This document shows, piece after piece, positions 37,501 through 49,824 of a stretch of DNA of 64,000 bases (positions within the stretch are counted from its first letter, which is position 1; each line of letters starts with the position of its first letter). A program made the position numbers and the translations under genes. The stretch is from Drechslerella dactyloides. Taxonomy: Eukaryota > Ascomycota > Orbiliomycetes > Orbiliales > Orbiliaceae. The DNA is taken from assembly GCA_020064725.1 (NCBI GenBank), contig JAGTWJ010000011.1, positions 1,550,001 through 1,614,000 on the forward strand, in the 5' to 3' direction. The notes below the pieces were generated by a model that searched no databases, was not told the origin of the DNA, and saw only the letters and a list, made by a program, of their open reading frames with translations.

Positions 37501-40500
37501 CGGCGAGAGCCGGAACTCGAGCAAAATTTAGGATTGTGGCGTACGGGATTCTATTCAACATAGGTATCCAATGGTCAATTGATCAACTGATTTTGATCCA
37601 ATTATAATTGTTGCCGACTCATCGATCCCCGACGCCCAGGCATCGATGCTACGGAATCGTGAATACGATGTCAGTCTACTCTGGAAGCCAAGGTGACGAT
37701 TTGCACAGGATGATCTCATTCTTGAAGCGACATGCAGGTTATATGCGTGATCATCCATTTCGAATACAGCGAAGTCGCGGCTGAGATGATGAGCGATGCA
37801 TGACGCTTGCATGCAGGTGGCTTGGGATCTGCGCTGTGGTCATGGGGTCTTTCGGTATAATATCAGTTCCAGCCACGACGGTATTGCAAGATGGAATACC
37901 AATTGTGAGGAACGGGCTGTCTCGTAAACCAGAAGCCCCTTTAGTTTGATTCTGACCGATGATGAGCTGCGTGGCTGGCACGGCAGTACGGCACTGACGT
38001 CGAGCCAAATCCACGGAGACATGCCCAGATATTCCGTGGTTACGAAGCATATTGTCGCCACATTGTATGCACGACAGTATCAGCGAGCCTCTATATGCGA
38101 ACCCTGCAGATCGAACCAATGGTGCCGCGGACACCCCTTTCGGGTTCAAGGGAATAGATCGCATTTCATGAACGTTATATTGGTATATCAATATGGCTAT
38201 AAGCTTCGCAGATCGGAGACGTCAATACTAGTCTATCAGACGATAGTCGTGTCATACCATGCATCCTGCCCTGAGCCTTATGGAATTAAGAAATCAGGAG
38301 GCGTACCACGTTCACTAGGAGAGGTACTAGTACGTTCCATAGACATATGCCTTGAAACGCTCTTGCCGAACGCGTTAAAACGCGTACGACTTCCGGCAGC
38401 TCGTTACGAACTAACCAGATTGAAAATCATAAACGAGAACTTCAGTTTCAAATCGTGATAGGCTCGTTATAGTTCGCTACTGCCTAGCGGTGCAGGATAT
38501 ACACGATGGATGCATATTAACTGTAGGAGTATATGAACGAGATGAGTTATTGCTGCAACGGAAATCCTCACTTCAAGCTGGTGTTCAATATCTATTGTAC
38601 GTGCCGACTCCTCAGCCTCAACATAACGCCACGAACCACAGAGTCTACGTAATGAGCCACTGGATTTCTATCTACTGCTTATTCATCCGAGCCAAAATAT
38701 ATATGATTTCGAAAATCACATTTCAAGGATACGGAATAACATTGGCGACGGTGGCCCTAGTATAGGTTCAATAGTATGGAGTCACCAGCCATTATCAATT
38801 TTGTTATTCAAGAAAAAGATATAGAGTGACGGATGTTTGTAAAAGAAAGATACATTGTTACCAAGTAGTCTTATAAATCAAAGCCCGCTTGTAACCCTAT
38901 AGTAGCTTACTCACTCGAATAAGGTTGGTGTCAGCTTATTAGCTTGCTAGTACTCCTTCGCCTTGGAGCCTTCAGGAAGCTTTGCCAAGTATCTGAATAT
39001 AGAGACAAATGTATGAAGCCCATGAACCTCTAGATTAGGACAGTATCGGATAAAAGGGATTTTCCTTCTCGGATGAGACGGGCGGGTGAGATGCTGTTTG
39101 GGTGCTGTGCCATTCTGTTAGAGTCAACCAGACGTTGGAGTCAACAGGACGGCTAATCGCAGCGCGGCATAGGATTACAGCCTGGTCACCAGGTTCGAAG
39201 ACTAGGCAAGCTAAACCAACGTGCGGATACGTGTGGTGGAAGCTGGATCGCGCAACATGAAGAAATGACGGGAGCCTCGATCGCCTTGATGACGCGTTAA
39301 CGCTCTATGCGTGCCTTTTCGGTAATATCAGGCGCAATCTGGGGCTGTCCAGGAAGCCTGTGAGGGGGCAGAGCTATGCGTCGACACACTACGTACTGTG
39401 AGTAATCGAACGGAACGGAACGGCAAGGCCAAGGCTAGGTAAATTTATAAATCATTTAAGAACTGCCTCTCAATTTGGCGAAAGGGTACGTATTAGAAAT
39501 CAACGGCACTGATAGCCGCCGGTTGGCATATTATACATCACGGAGCACAGCCGCTATTACTATGACTCGACCTTGCGCCCGCAAGGCGCTGTTGACGTCT
39601 GCATGTTTCATGTTGCGACCGCTGTGCATGGCATGGATCTCGCTTAGTCGGATACCTATGATATATCAGATATACGCGGCGTCCATTCGAGACAGAGCAA
39701 CGAGACTTGTGCAGACTGTTGTCGAATATGCTTATGCAATATCACATCAGACTTCAGTGCTAATGTTGGCATGGCGGATAGGTGTTCTGTCGGTTGATAG
39801 GTTGACAGTTGCGCGCGTTGTGATCTGGCCAAGTTTGGCGGCTATCTTGTAAAGCAATGTGGTGTTGTGCATGGTTGTTGCATTTTGGCAGGTTTGGAGT
39901 TGCGGTAGTGAGTCGACTACTCGGAGTCGTAAGGTAAGACCGAACAATTTGGTATGGCTGGTCAGATGTCAGTGACTAATAGACTGGGTCCTGGGTGCTT
40001 GGAGTCAATTGTGACTGTCTTTAGGTGTTGAGTCACTTCATTGGTTCGGGGGTAATACTCGTGGACTGGTTTAGAGCTTGTACTCGCGAGAACACTTCTG
40101 CGAGTGACGGTATCTTATCCCGAAGAGAGCTTAGTCTACACAGAGAGGCCCGTTGAGCAAGCTTCTGCGGCTAGTACACTGAGGCATATTTTGTGGCTTC
40201 GATGGGCGATTGGTAAGTGCAAGACGACGCACCGCACGACACATCTACTCTCGATGGTGTACCGCAGACTGCGATCTACCAAGCTACGTACAGAGGCCGT
40301 ACGAGCGGATACGCCGACGGAAATCTCTAGCCTAGCGAATCTGCCGGAAGCCCTCAATTTAAAAACGCTATTTCACGAATCTAAGACATATGTTGTGTTA
40401 CTTAGCGGGTGAGAGAAACTGGACCCAGCTCTCACGACCGGTTGCAACGGGTTAGTTGGATCGAAGGCGGAGAAGTTCCTTCGACTGTGGATAACCAACT

Positions 40501-43500
40501 AGCCGTTAACATCACCCAATGCGAAACCATCACGACGGTCCTTCTACTTAGTTTCGCAATCTCTCGAGATCCTAGGCGAAACTCTGATCTAAGCTTCAGG
40601 CTTGGGGCAAGTTAGTAGCCACCAACAGGGTAGGCCGCCTACGAACCTGCCCACCCACATTGCTCGGAAATGCCATCCCGGTATCTCTGGAAGCCGAATG
40701 GTACCACCTTGAGCATCTTTCGGTAAAATTAGCCTATCTGTCAGATTCTTTCGCAAACGAGGGGACGTGCACATATGATCAGTCTTGTGTCCTTCGGACG
40801 GGTGGTATATGCCTCGATTGTGCAAGTAATTCATCCTCGCGTTCGCGTTCGCACTGCAGCAAGGTGACGAAAGAAAGCTTAGAATTCAAAAGGAAGGAGA
40901 GAAAAAAAAGCCACAAAAGTGGACGCATACCCTTTGATGCCGTCTAATGCAATAGTTGGCCATCACTATAGCTCTAGACAGGGAACCAGAAGGAGACCAT
41001 GGGGTACCTTGAGGCCTCAGCTGGAGGGAGAACCGGTAGACGACCCCACTCCTGGCAATTGGCTAGCTTGGTTCGGTCAAGGTCGACTACTACCGGTTCT
41101 ATAAAGCACGAAACTATAGCATCCCGTACGGAGAGCGATGCATGTGAAAAGGTTCGGGAATTCTAAAAGACAAGTTGGATGCTCTGCGGGGGAGGTAGAG
41201 CCGTTCTGCGGCTTGTACCTGTCGGTTGCAACTGCTGAAGCGGTACGCTCACGCTATTTCCTTAGGACTGTTCAGCTGCGCTGGATTGGCAGATTACTTG
41301 GTTGTGGACTAGGGAAACTTGCGGCCGGTCGACGAATGCATGGCGTTATCGGCATGCATGCATGCAGGCAGGCGCTGGGATGGTGGATAAAGACATACTC
41401 CCTGTGGGTCCCATGGCTGCTTACGTCCTGCTTTTCCCAGTCGGAAACGAGGGGATCGCGCGACGAGAAAGGTGAATTCAGGAAACGGATTCGTATTAAA
41501 CTACCAATTCACCAATGAGCGAAATGTCGGCTCGGGCTCCAACACGACTCTCCTGCGCGGTACCTGTACTGCAGACGTCAAGCTGAGTTGGGCTCCGAGC
41601 AAGTGGATCGCGAGCGGTGGAGTCGGGAGTGTGTTGAGGTTGCGAGTTGGTTGGATGTTTGAGTTTCGGCCAAGAGCGTCGGCTATTTAGCCAACCACAT
41701 CCCAGCGTTTGGGCGATGCAGAGATTCCCCAGATTCTTTGGAAATTCGGCACTAGCCTCGATTTCTGTTAGGGCGAGTGACGTCTCTCTGTTCGTGAGAT
41801 GCTGTGTGCTGAGGGATATATTAGAGTTGGAGATTTAAAATTTTAGGGCTATAGGCGGCTTCGCCGATGATTCGCAAATAGTTGGTGTTATCGATACGAA
41901 ATCTCGATTTTATCCAAGCGCACAGTGATCATGAAGCAATAAATTTAGCTGCTGATACAAGTCCACGAGTCTCAAGACACCCGTTTCCGATATAGCATTC
42001 AGCAGGCGATCGTGAATTTATCTACCGTATAGCTCTAAGAGTTTCAACGATGTATTTTTCCGGCCCTCGAATCAATCTTAAGCGTTTAATTGATTGACAT
42101 TAATATAATGTTTAATTCGGTGGTGTAGGGCCATAGACATTGCAAATGGCCATAGCCCGAGTGCTGGAGTCGTCCTGTGACCGAACATGACGATCATTGA
42201 TAAGGCCATCCACCCTATAGCTTAGCAAATAGCCGCTATTGGCGGAGTCGATCGGTTTGGCTGGAATGTAACAAGTAGACGGCGATTGGATGGCAAAGGC
42301 GACATGTCAACATTTTTCAAGGCTTCAATTTTTCCTCCCGTTCACGAGGTTACAGCAGTTACAAGTAATTGGCTAAGAATACTGGCAATCAACCGCGAGG
42401 CAATTGGGGTTTTCGTCATTGTCGAGGAAACAATCCGTGAGCCGAAAGACATGATCCGTTGGAACGGGTGGCCACATGGATACAGATAGACGGCATGTCT
42501 ACCGGGCCGGCTGCCATCGAGGTCTCTGGAAAGGTAGAGTGTGACAAAGTGACTCCCGCAGCCGAATAGGCCTTGTAGGTCACGTTAATATCTTTTAGAA
42601 GAGAGCTGTTTTTGCGAAAGGTATACCGTAAGCACAGGCTAGATCTTTCCTTCGGGTGATTTGAAGTGCTGTAGATGGGTGCAGGGTGCAGGGAATTGGT
42701 GTTTGTAGGTTAATTGATTTGTGACTTGTTGTATTAGCTGCTGTGACAGTGCATATGCACAGTAATTTGTTAGCAGGAAGTCCATACCTCATCGGTATGA
42801 GCAACTTGACACCCTAGGCGGGATTTGGCAGAAATTTCCATCAAAAGCCATTACATATTTGTGTTTTTCATCATTCAAACAATAGACAGGCACCCATCAT
42901 TGTCGCCTGTCACCAGCTAGGGCTATCCTGTCAACCTAAACGGACAGCAAATCTAGAACCCTTGTATTGAGGCTGCCAGAAATTGGGAAAATCGCCTCAG
43001 CTGACGGGAGGACGGTTCGTATAACTCGTCGTAGGCGATGTGTGCGCTTTGATAATATGCAAGTGATCGGCTGAGGTTTTCCGGGTCGGACGCTAGCAAC
43101 AACTTGGCGTTCGTTAGAATGTTGGAGTGCATGCAGGAGTGCTGAGCAATGTACTGGCATGTAGACGGTACGAAGGCTCGAAGTCCTTCGAAGCAATCGT
43201 TAGTCGGTCTAGCGAGGCGGGCATTCACGTCTATCATGCCTCGCAAGGCACGCATGCAAGCACACAGAATGTAAAATTATCAATCGAGGTTCTCCAACAT
43301 TTCGCGACGAAAATTAGTAATGAATTCTTTCATGAGGGTGTTCGTCGGGAATGCCGTGCCATATTATCTTATCATCTGTCCACACCCACGATATCGATTG
43401 CTATTGGAAACGGTCGTTCACGGACAACGCCATGACATCAAACCACTAGCACCGGAGGTTAGAGATTTTGACTTATTAGCAGCACTACCATGTTGGATAT

Positions 43501-46500
43501 ACTAACGCCTGACTAAGATTGGAGTCGACGAGGTCAAGGGTTGAGGCGAACCTAGCGAGCTATCCACAGATTCGGCACCTTTTCGGTAAAAGATTTCGGG
43601 ATAAGACCAGGCTCGAGAAGAGTGGAGTATGATAGTAGCGAGAAGTAAAACGCCGTCGACGCCTTTTCCTCGAGCGTGACCCAGAGGTCTGGATTTAATT
43701 TTCTCTCGAGCTCACTCTCGGGATTAGGAAAGATAATCAAGTATCTGCTGAGGAGATGAATGCTGAAGCTTGATGGGACAAACATTTTCGTGCGGGTTCC
43801 GATGTGGCAACTTTTGGTCCCAATGGGACAAGCTGAGCCGATTTCGATGACATGCACTTTTGTTTGCATGAGCACCGATAGCGATATTATGTTAATGTGG
43901 GGGAGGGTAGCTGCAGCGTGCGCTGCATGCTGTCGACGGCTATTTTCTGGAGCGATCGTTCGCTCGATTAACGTAATTGGAATGCGGTGCGGTGCGTCGT
44001 GACGGTGGTGGTGCAGGCGGACTGCAGGGCTGTGGCTGTGGACGGCCGGGCGTCTACGGCTGCGATCAGAGACCGAGCGCTCGTTTGATCATACGACTGG
44101 CCTGGCAGGCGGGCGAGGAAGTATCGTATCATGAAGCGTGGCTGTCGATCAAGAGGGCCGACGGAGGTGGAGTTGATTTGGCCAGCTGTTAATGGCCTCG
44201 GTCAGGGACGAGGAAGATGCCGCCGCGATAGGCATGATGCGGCCGATTGGTCAGGCCTCAGAAGCCGCCGTTCAAGTTCAGGCACTCCGGCTGTTGCATC
44301 CGTTTGGCAAGACATGCAACATGCGATATAACTCGGTGTCTGGAACGTCAGCGGGTTAGGCAGTTGTCCTAAAGCTTTGCTATAGCCGGCGGTGCCGCCA
44401 TCGCCCTGGTCGGCCGGGGCTCGCGCGAATCGTTCGAAGCAAAGGAAGGAAATGTGATAGAGCGCTGTAGATCTGTTTGCGAAGGGCCGTTATCTCACCG
44501 GCGGCCAATGGCGATTGGATTGGTTCGAGGTCTGGTGGTCGCCTGTGTGGTCGAATGCGGAGGGATCATCCGCTAGGCGGATTGCAGTACTAGCGCTATG
44601 ACGGAAAGCTCGCTCGCGAAGGGAGCCAAGCTGACGACGAAGAGGACCGCTGTAGACAGGTCCTTTGCGAGGGAGGGGCGCTAGTGTTCTTTTGGGTGTG
44701 GGGATTCGAAACGGGACTGCAAATAGACCTGAAAGGAAGTCGAGAAGCCAAATTTGCTGGAAGCTAGGAAGGAAAAAGAAAAATGACAACTAGGCCGACG
44801 CGATTTAGTTCCAGTTGGGTTGGATCGAAATCACTGGGTCTTTGTTAATAATAGCAATGCGTGATAGCTCGGTAGGTGGAGGATTACTGGAAGAAGTATC
44901 GAGTACATGTATATATGTTCTATGCACATCATTGATGTCGATGTATATGCGGATGTAGCAGGAGCGGACATGGACTGCAGCGGAATTTGCTAGGTTCGAA
45001 GACGGCTGGCGGGCTTGCTCTCTGTTACACCACATGCACACCATCTTGACATGTTTCGAAAACGAGCCTGCAATCCATTCGAGGTATTTGTAAGGGAATC
45101 ATAAACCTTGGCCTCGAAGGAGGAAAAGGTGTTTAAGCGGAGGATTATATCAGCAGCTGATACCTCTTTTAATGCGAGCCAGAATCAAACAAGTATCGCC
45201 GCTTCCACGATACCTGTGCGTTTGTAGCTGGTCCGGGCCGGGCTGTGCGTGTGCGGTCTAGCTTATCAAATTTTGGGTCCGAGTCCATTCCGCGCAAGTA
45301 CCGGTACACGGGCTTAATTAAGGATATATATCCTGCACCATGCATGCATGCAAGTCGGCCTATGTGGCAGCCGGTCATCGTCGATATTTTAAGGAATATT
45401 CCATCGTCCGTTGTTTGTATCATGGCTAAAAGGACCCGCTGTTCCTGGCATCCTTTTGCTTGTCCGAGATAACAGTTCGTCTATCGCAAACACTGCTGCG
45501 TCATGGCGCCGGGAATCTTCGTCAGTGGCCACAAAACAGCAGCTCCAACCCGGCCGCTCAGTTCCATTTCAGTTTCGGCCTTGGCCTAAGCCAAAGGACC
45601 GAAGCAAAAAAAAAGATTATTTGCTCGGAAAGACATCTCCACCATGCCCGCCTAGGAAGAAGATTAGCTCGACGGTGGTGGGTGGGACCGCCACTGGGCA
45701 TCATCGAGACGAACAGCCTGCATAGGTTGACGTGGATAACCCCGGACTATCGATGCGTGATCCTGGACCAAGCGAGGAGGACATCCCAGCCTGTGGAAGG
45801 TCGAAAGGAGGGACGGGGCCTCTCAAGAACGGTCTCTCGACACCCTCTCTTTCCTTTTTCTGCCGTGCTGCAATCTCCTGTGTCTGTATCTGTCGGTATA
45901 TGTAAATACATGTACTGCTATGTACGATGATCTCCGCCGCCTTGACCTGGCAAGCCATTGTGATGATGTTTTTTTTTTTTTTGTTCTTCGGTGGGGTTAC
46001 TCGCCTTTAGTGGAAAGGGTCCCACATGACCGTTTTTTGCTTCGAGACTAACTCTCGCTTGGTTCCTCGAAGCTGGGAATCCGCTGTCTAAATTAGCTTC
46101 TGCAAAGGAGCCAGGTCCGAGAGAGCTCGGCGCTAGTTGGAGTGTTGAGCGAGACAAGCAAAACTGCGCTGACTGTGACTGGAGCGGTGCCTTCGTCATG
46201 CATGATGTCGAGGACGAGGTTGAGGATGGAAGCTGGGCTGGCCACTGTGAGTGCAACCTCAGAAAAATGGCACTCAAACTGCACTGCGCTGCACATCGCG
46301 TGTTGGCCGCCGCAGGGAACAACGTCCCACCTTCTCTGGTGAGAATGGCCTTTAGAATTTCTGGACCCTTGAAGTTAATCGTCGGTGTTTCGTGTGGGGT
46401 TCACTTTTCTTCACACATCACGATATCTGGATAATATGCGAACTCAAGGTTTAAATTTGAATCTTCCTAATGCAAGAATGAGCAATATACTATTGCTGTC

Positions 46501-47500
46501 GGACGGTGCCCTAAATTGCACCGGCCAGAGTGCCGCGGAGCGCATTGCCAACCTGCTGCTTGCAATGGGGAGCTGCTTTCGTATTACGGAAGCTCCTTAG
46601 CAGAAATTTACGCCGACTGGTTGCATCGTGACAAGAAGAATCATCTTTGGCCCGGGACTTCCCACACTTGACCACACTCTCTCGACAAAGGTGCATCGGC
46701 TGTCGAGCGAACCAGCGCCCAGGCAGCGGAGCCGATGCCGTGATACTTAGACATACAGTAGCTTCCCTCCCTAAGTCGCCCTATTGCCTTGCCTAGTCTT
46801 GTTGCTAGCTGCATTCCTGCAAGCTAGGCAATTGAGAAGAAAAAGAAAGGGAAAAGGAAAAGAAAGAATCACAGACATGACGAACTAAGGCCGAAGAGTG
46901 ACCGTGCATACAGCGTACAGGGTACATCATGAGGCAGTGTTGAAGTATCGTGAATCAGGGCCGTTTAAAGGTGCTAGAGTGGGTGAACAAACCCACTGGT
47001 ATTCTCTTAAACTTTCCCAGTACCTCGGCGTTCTCTGTCTGAGGAAGCGGATTCAACACTGCTGCTGCTGGTTTATACAGGTGGATCAGATCCGGCTTCC
47101 TATGACAGACAGCCTGTCCGTCCCTTTTGTCAGGTCGTGTACCGAATTCTCCCTCAACCTCTCCACACATCCATCCCGCCCTTACTTGCTGGTTGCCGAG
47201 CTTGTTCGCGGTGGTGGAACTCTCGACTGGAAGGAAATCAACGGCTACCTCGTCGGCCAAGGCAGAAGCTCAGCAATACGGAAACTCTACACCCTTCCGT
47301 TACTCGCTGCACGCGGCAGAACTTTCCAGCAGAAGCAAAGGCTTTTTTTGGTCCCCAGTGGTTAAGCCGACTTACCGCTGTCTGTCCACTGCTACCACCG
47401 CTGACCTCTCTTAATATCTCTTCCTGCCGTGCATACAGACAGTTGCTGCATAGGAAGGGATCAAGGTGCTAGACGGTGCATACCGGTACATCCATATTCC
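34593..47500. other. Gene-poor intergenic DNA
   Basis: Nearly 13 kb in which no gene can be supported. Open frames of 100-170 codons exist on both strands (for example at 37.8-38.5, 39.5, 41.2 and 43.6 kb) but overlap each other in antisense, lack domains and show no coherent splice pattern. A short imperfect 9-bp repeat (ATTATGGTT) lies near 34.81 kb. TGCATGCA palindromes are frequent, including doubled copies at 41,355 and 45,341. Confidence 0.55.
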
Positions 47501-48453
47501 GTACATGCTGTAGCCTTTTTTTCTCTCTTTGCGCTTGCTGGGGGGCCCTCACCTTGAGATCTCGAGATATTTCTCATTTGGTCAACTTGACTTCCCCTTT
47601 GCCCCTACCCGCCCAATTTAGTCGCTCCTCGAGAGGCCTGCCGTGTCGGCTCGTCGTGCTTGTACCGCTGTACGCGGCACTCTATTTTATCCAGCAGGAC
47701 CCCGGGACTCGCCCGTGGGTTCTAGGGACCGTTTCGAAGGTTAATTCACACGCCGGGGGGGAAGGCCAAACAACAACAAAAACAAAGCTGGCGAGAGGCA
47801 TATAAACGATTTTAGGCGGTTGCTCTTGAAGTCTGCTCGACCAAGGTTGACGATAGCGCGGCGCTGTTGTCCTCTTCGAAAGAGAGACCGACTCTCTGTT
47901 TTCTCATTTTTGGCTCTTGTTCCCGCGTAGTGGATATATTCCAGCTGCAGCCAGTGGCGGTGGTGGTGGATATCGCGAACGGGTTATTCTTGGAAATTAA
48001 GCCATCGTGCAGCTTTCTTTTCGGATTGAGCTCGCATTTCTCTCTCGCTGTAGCACCGTTCATTGCCTTCTTGTCAACTATACCCGGTATTATTTGGCTC
48101 TTCAGCCACCGCCTCGAAGGACGTCCGTCCATACAAGATCCCATTTCCAATATCTCCTCGTAACATACCGCATCTCGACAGATCGATATTATATCAGCCC
48201 CCATTCCGTACGTTCCAGACGACGAGAGCTCTTGCCCTGCTTCATCCCGCAGCCACCGCGCAGCTTGCGAACCCGTTCCAGTGCCAGCGTCGCCCGGGAA
48301 TTCCGGCTTAGCTCGCAGATAGCTATAGCTTCCGCCAATTCAAGCAACTCAGCGTCCCACGTTGTCCGAAATCGTCAGACGACGGGAAGAGTGATTTGAT
48401 TGAATTTTTTTTGCAGCGTGGGTACCTCGGCCAGCACGCGGACGGCAGAGAGA

Positions 48454-48476
48454 GCAAGCAAGCAAGCAAGCAAGCA
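48454..48476. repeat. (GCAA)n microsatellite
   Basis: About 5.5 perfect GCAA units upstream of rim15. Confidence 0.95.
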
Positions 48477-48977
48477 GACAGGCAAGCTAGCTAGCCAGGT
48501 AGCCGGACCGTTTCTGGAGACGTCGATTGGACGGATAAGACGCAGGTTGAAGGAAACAACTGCAGGTGCCGTTTTGGATCCCGTGAGACAGCAGTTTTTT
48601 TTCGCATCAACGTCAGTTCTCCCGAGAGACAAGTAGCTAGCGGTCGGACACTCAATCAATCAGTCAATCGGTTAGTCAGTCGGTCAGTTGGTCAGACTCA
48701 CCCGCCTCGACTGGACTCGGCCTGCGGTAACGTTGCGCCGGTTGGAAGGGCAGGACGGCCGGCATAGAGTTTCGCTGGGGAGCTGTGCAGGCGTGGCCCA
48801 CACGTTGGTGTTGACCCTGCACTGACAGGCACGGCTGCTATTCTTTCCCGCCCTCTTCCACCTGCCAATTCCACCCAACGCCCACGTCCATTTTCCGGGC
48901 CCATCGACAACAACACCTCGCCGCTGCAGCTGTGAGCACCGCTGCTCTCCTCGCTCCAACTTCACCGCCAGGCCGCT

Positions 48978-49002
48978 CTCCTCCTCCTCCTCCTCCTCCT
49001 CC
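48978..49002 (+). repeat. (CTC)8 tract
   Basis: A perfect CTC/TCC run of about 25 nt in the CT-rich leader upstream of rim15. Confidence 0.95.
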
Positions 49003-49278
49003 CCGTCATCTCCACCGCTCCCTCTCGACGGCTCCGAGCCCAACATCTCCGCCTCCTTCTTCTCTTCCTCTCCTCTCTTCCTCTTTTGGCCTCTCTTCTC
49101 TTGCTCCCCTTGTTTTCCCCTGTCCGTTTCTTCCGTCTGTCTCTCTCTCTTCCCGTCTCTCGGAACCTATCGCTCGTACGCCTTCCTTGTGCGACCCTGC
49201 ATCCGGCCACTCGAGGTTTCAAGCTTCCTCCCGTGATCCAACCTCAGCCATCCAATTCCAAGCTGTCCTACCGTCAGA

Positions 49279-49800
49279 TTGACCGCTGGGCAGCCTCCTC
49301 GACTTCTTTTTCGACCTACCACCAATCGTCCCAGCTTGAATGGCCGTGCCTTGAGCAGCCCAGAACTCCGTGGTAACCCGACATTCGCACATCAGCTGGC
49401 TCTTCCATTCCTTCATTTCGCCCTCGGACAAAGATCACCCGACGAGATTCTTGCGGCCAATTCCTCCAACGGCACGCCGGACGATACAATCAGTCACCGA
49501 ACGTCATACCATTCGATTGGGGGAGCACAAACGGAGAATTCGAAAGCAGCCATTTCTTCCGGTTCTCGCCTGCTGAACACCGTACAAGCAGCATGGATTG
49601 CTGAATCGATATCGGACGACTCCAAACTCTCGCTCGCCCCTCGAAACGCACCACCACTCATTTCTTCCATCAAAAATTTTTTTTTTAAATCAGTCTCACT
49701 ACGTCAGATACGCTTTTCGTTTATGTTTGGCACTCCTATCGAACGCCCCGGGTGTCCCAGCACCAACGACTCGTTGATGTCACGGGTGGAAGAAATCTAG
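49279..49800 (+). other. Upstream ORF in the rim15 frame
   Basis: A 173-codon open frame ends at a TAG 24 nt before the assigned rim15 ATG and is in the same reading frame, with no second stop between. Its sequence is polar, Ser/Pro-rich and without a known domain. The stop is written AAATCTAG/GAG, so the TAG could itself be the end of an intron, in which case part of this frame might be an N-terminal coding exon. It may equally be a regulatory uORF or chance. No clear donor partner was found. Confidence 0.35.
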
Positions 49801-49824
49801 GAGATTCCGTCTGCCGAGAACGCA

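Larger units (their letters stand above)
47501..49824 (+). other. CT-rich promoter and leader region of rim15
   Basis: The plus strand is pyrimidine-rich, especially 48,840-49,220, with microsatellites of GCAA and CTC. This resembles the hapB upstream region and is best read as promoter plus long 5' leader of rim15. It contains an in-frame upstream ORF (49,279-49,800) described separately. Confidence 0.5.

Noticed and set aside
37751..38458. Overlapping open frames on both strands (146 and 170 codons)
   Set aside because: They are antisense to each other, with no domain, promoter or splice support; they probably arise by chance.
39180..39240. AGGTTCGAAGACT, a second T-loop-like sequence
   Set aside because: The would-be T-stem bases do not pair and there is no A-box at the right distance.
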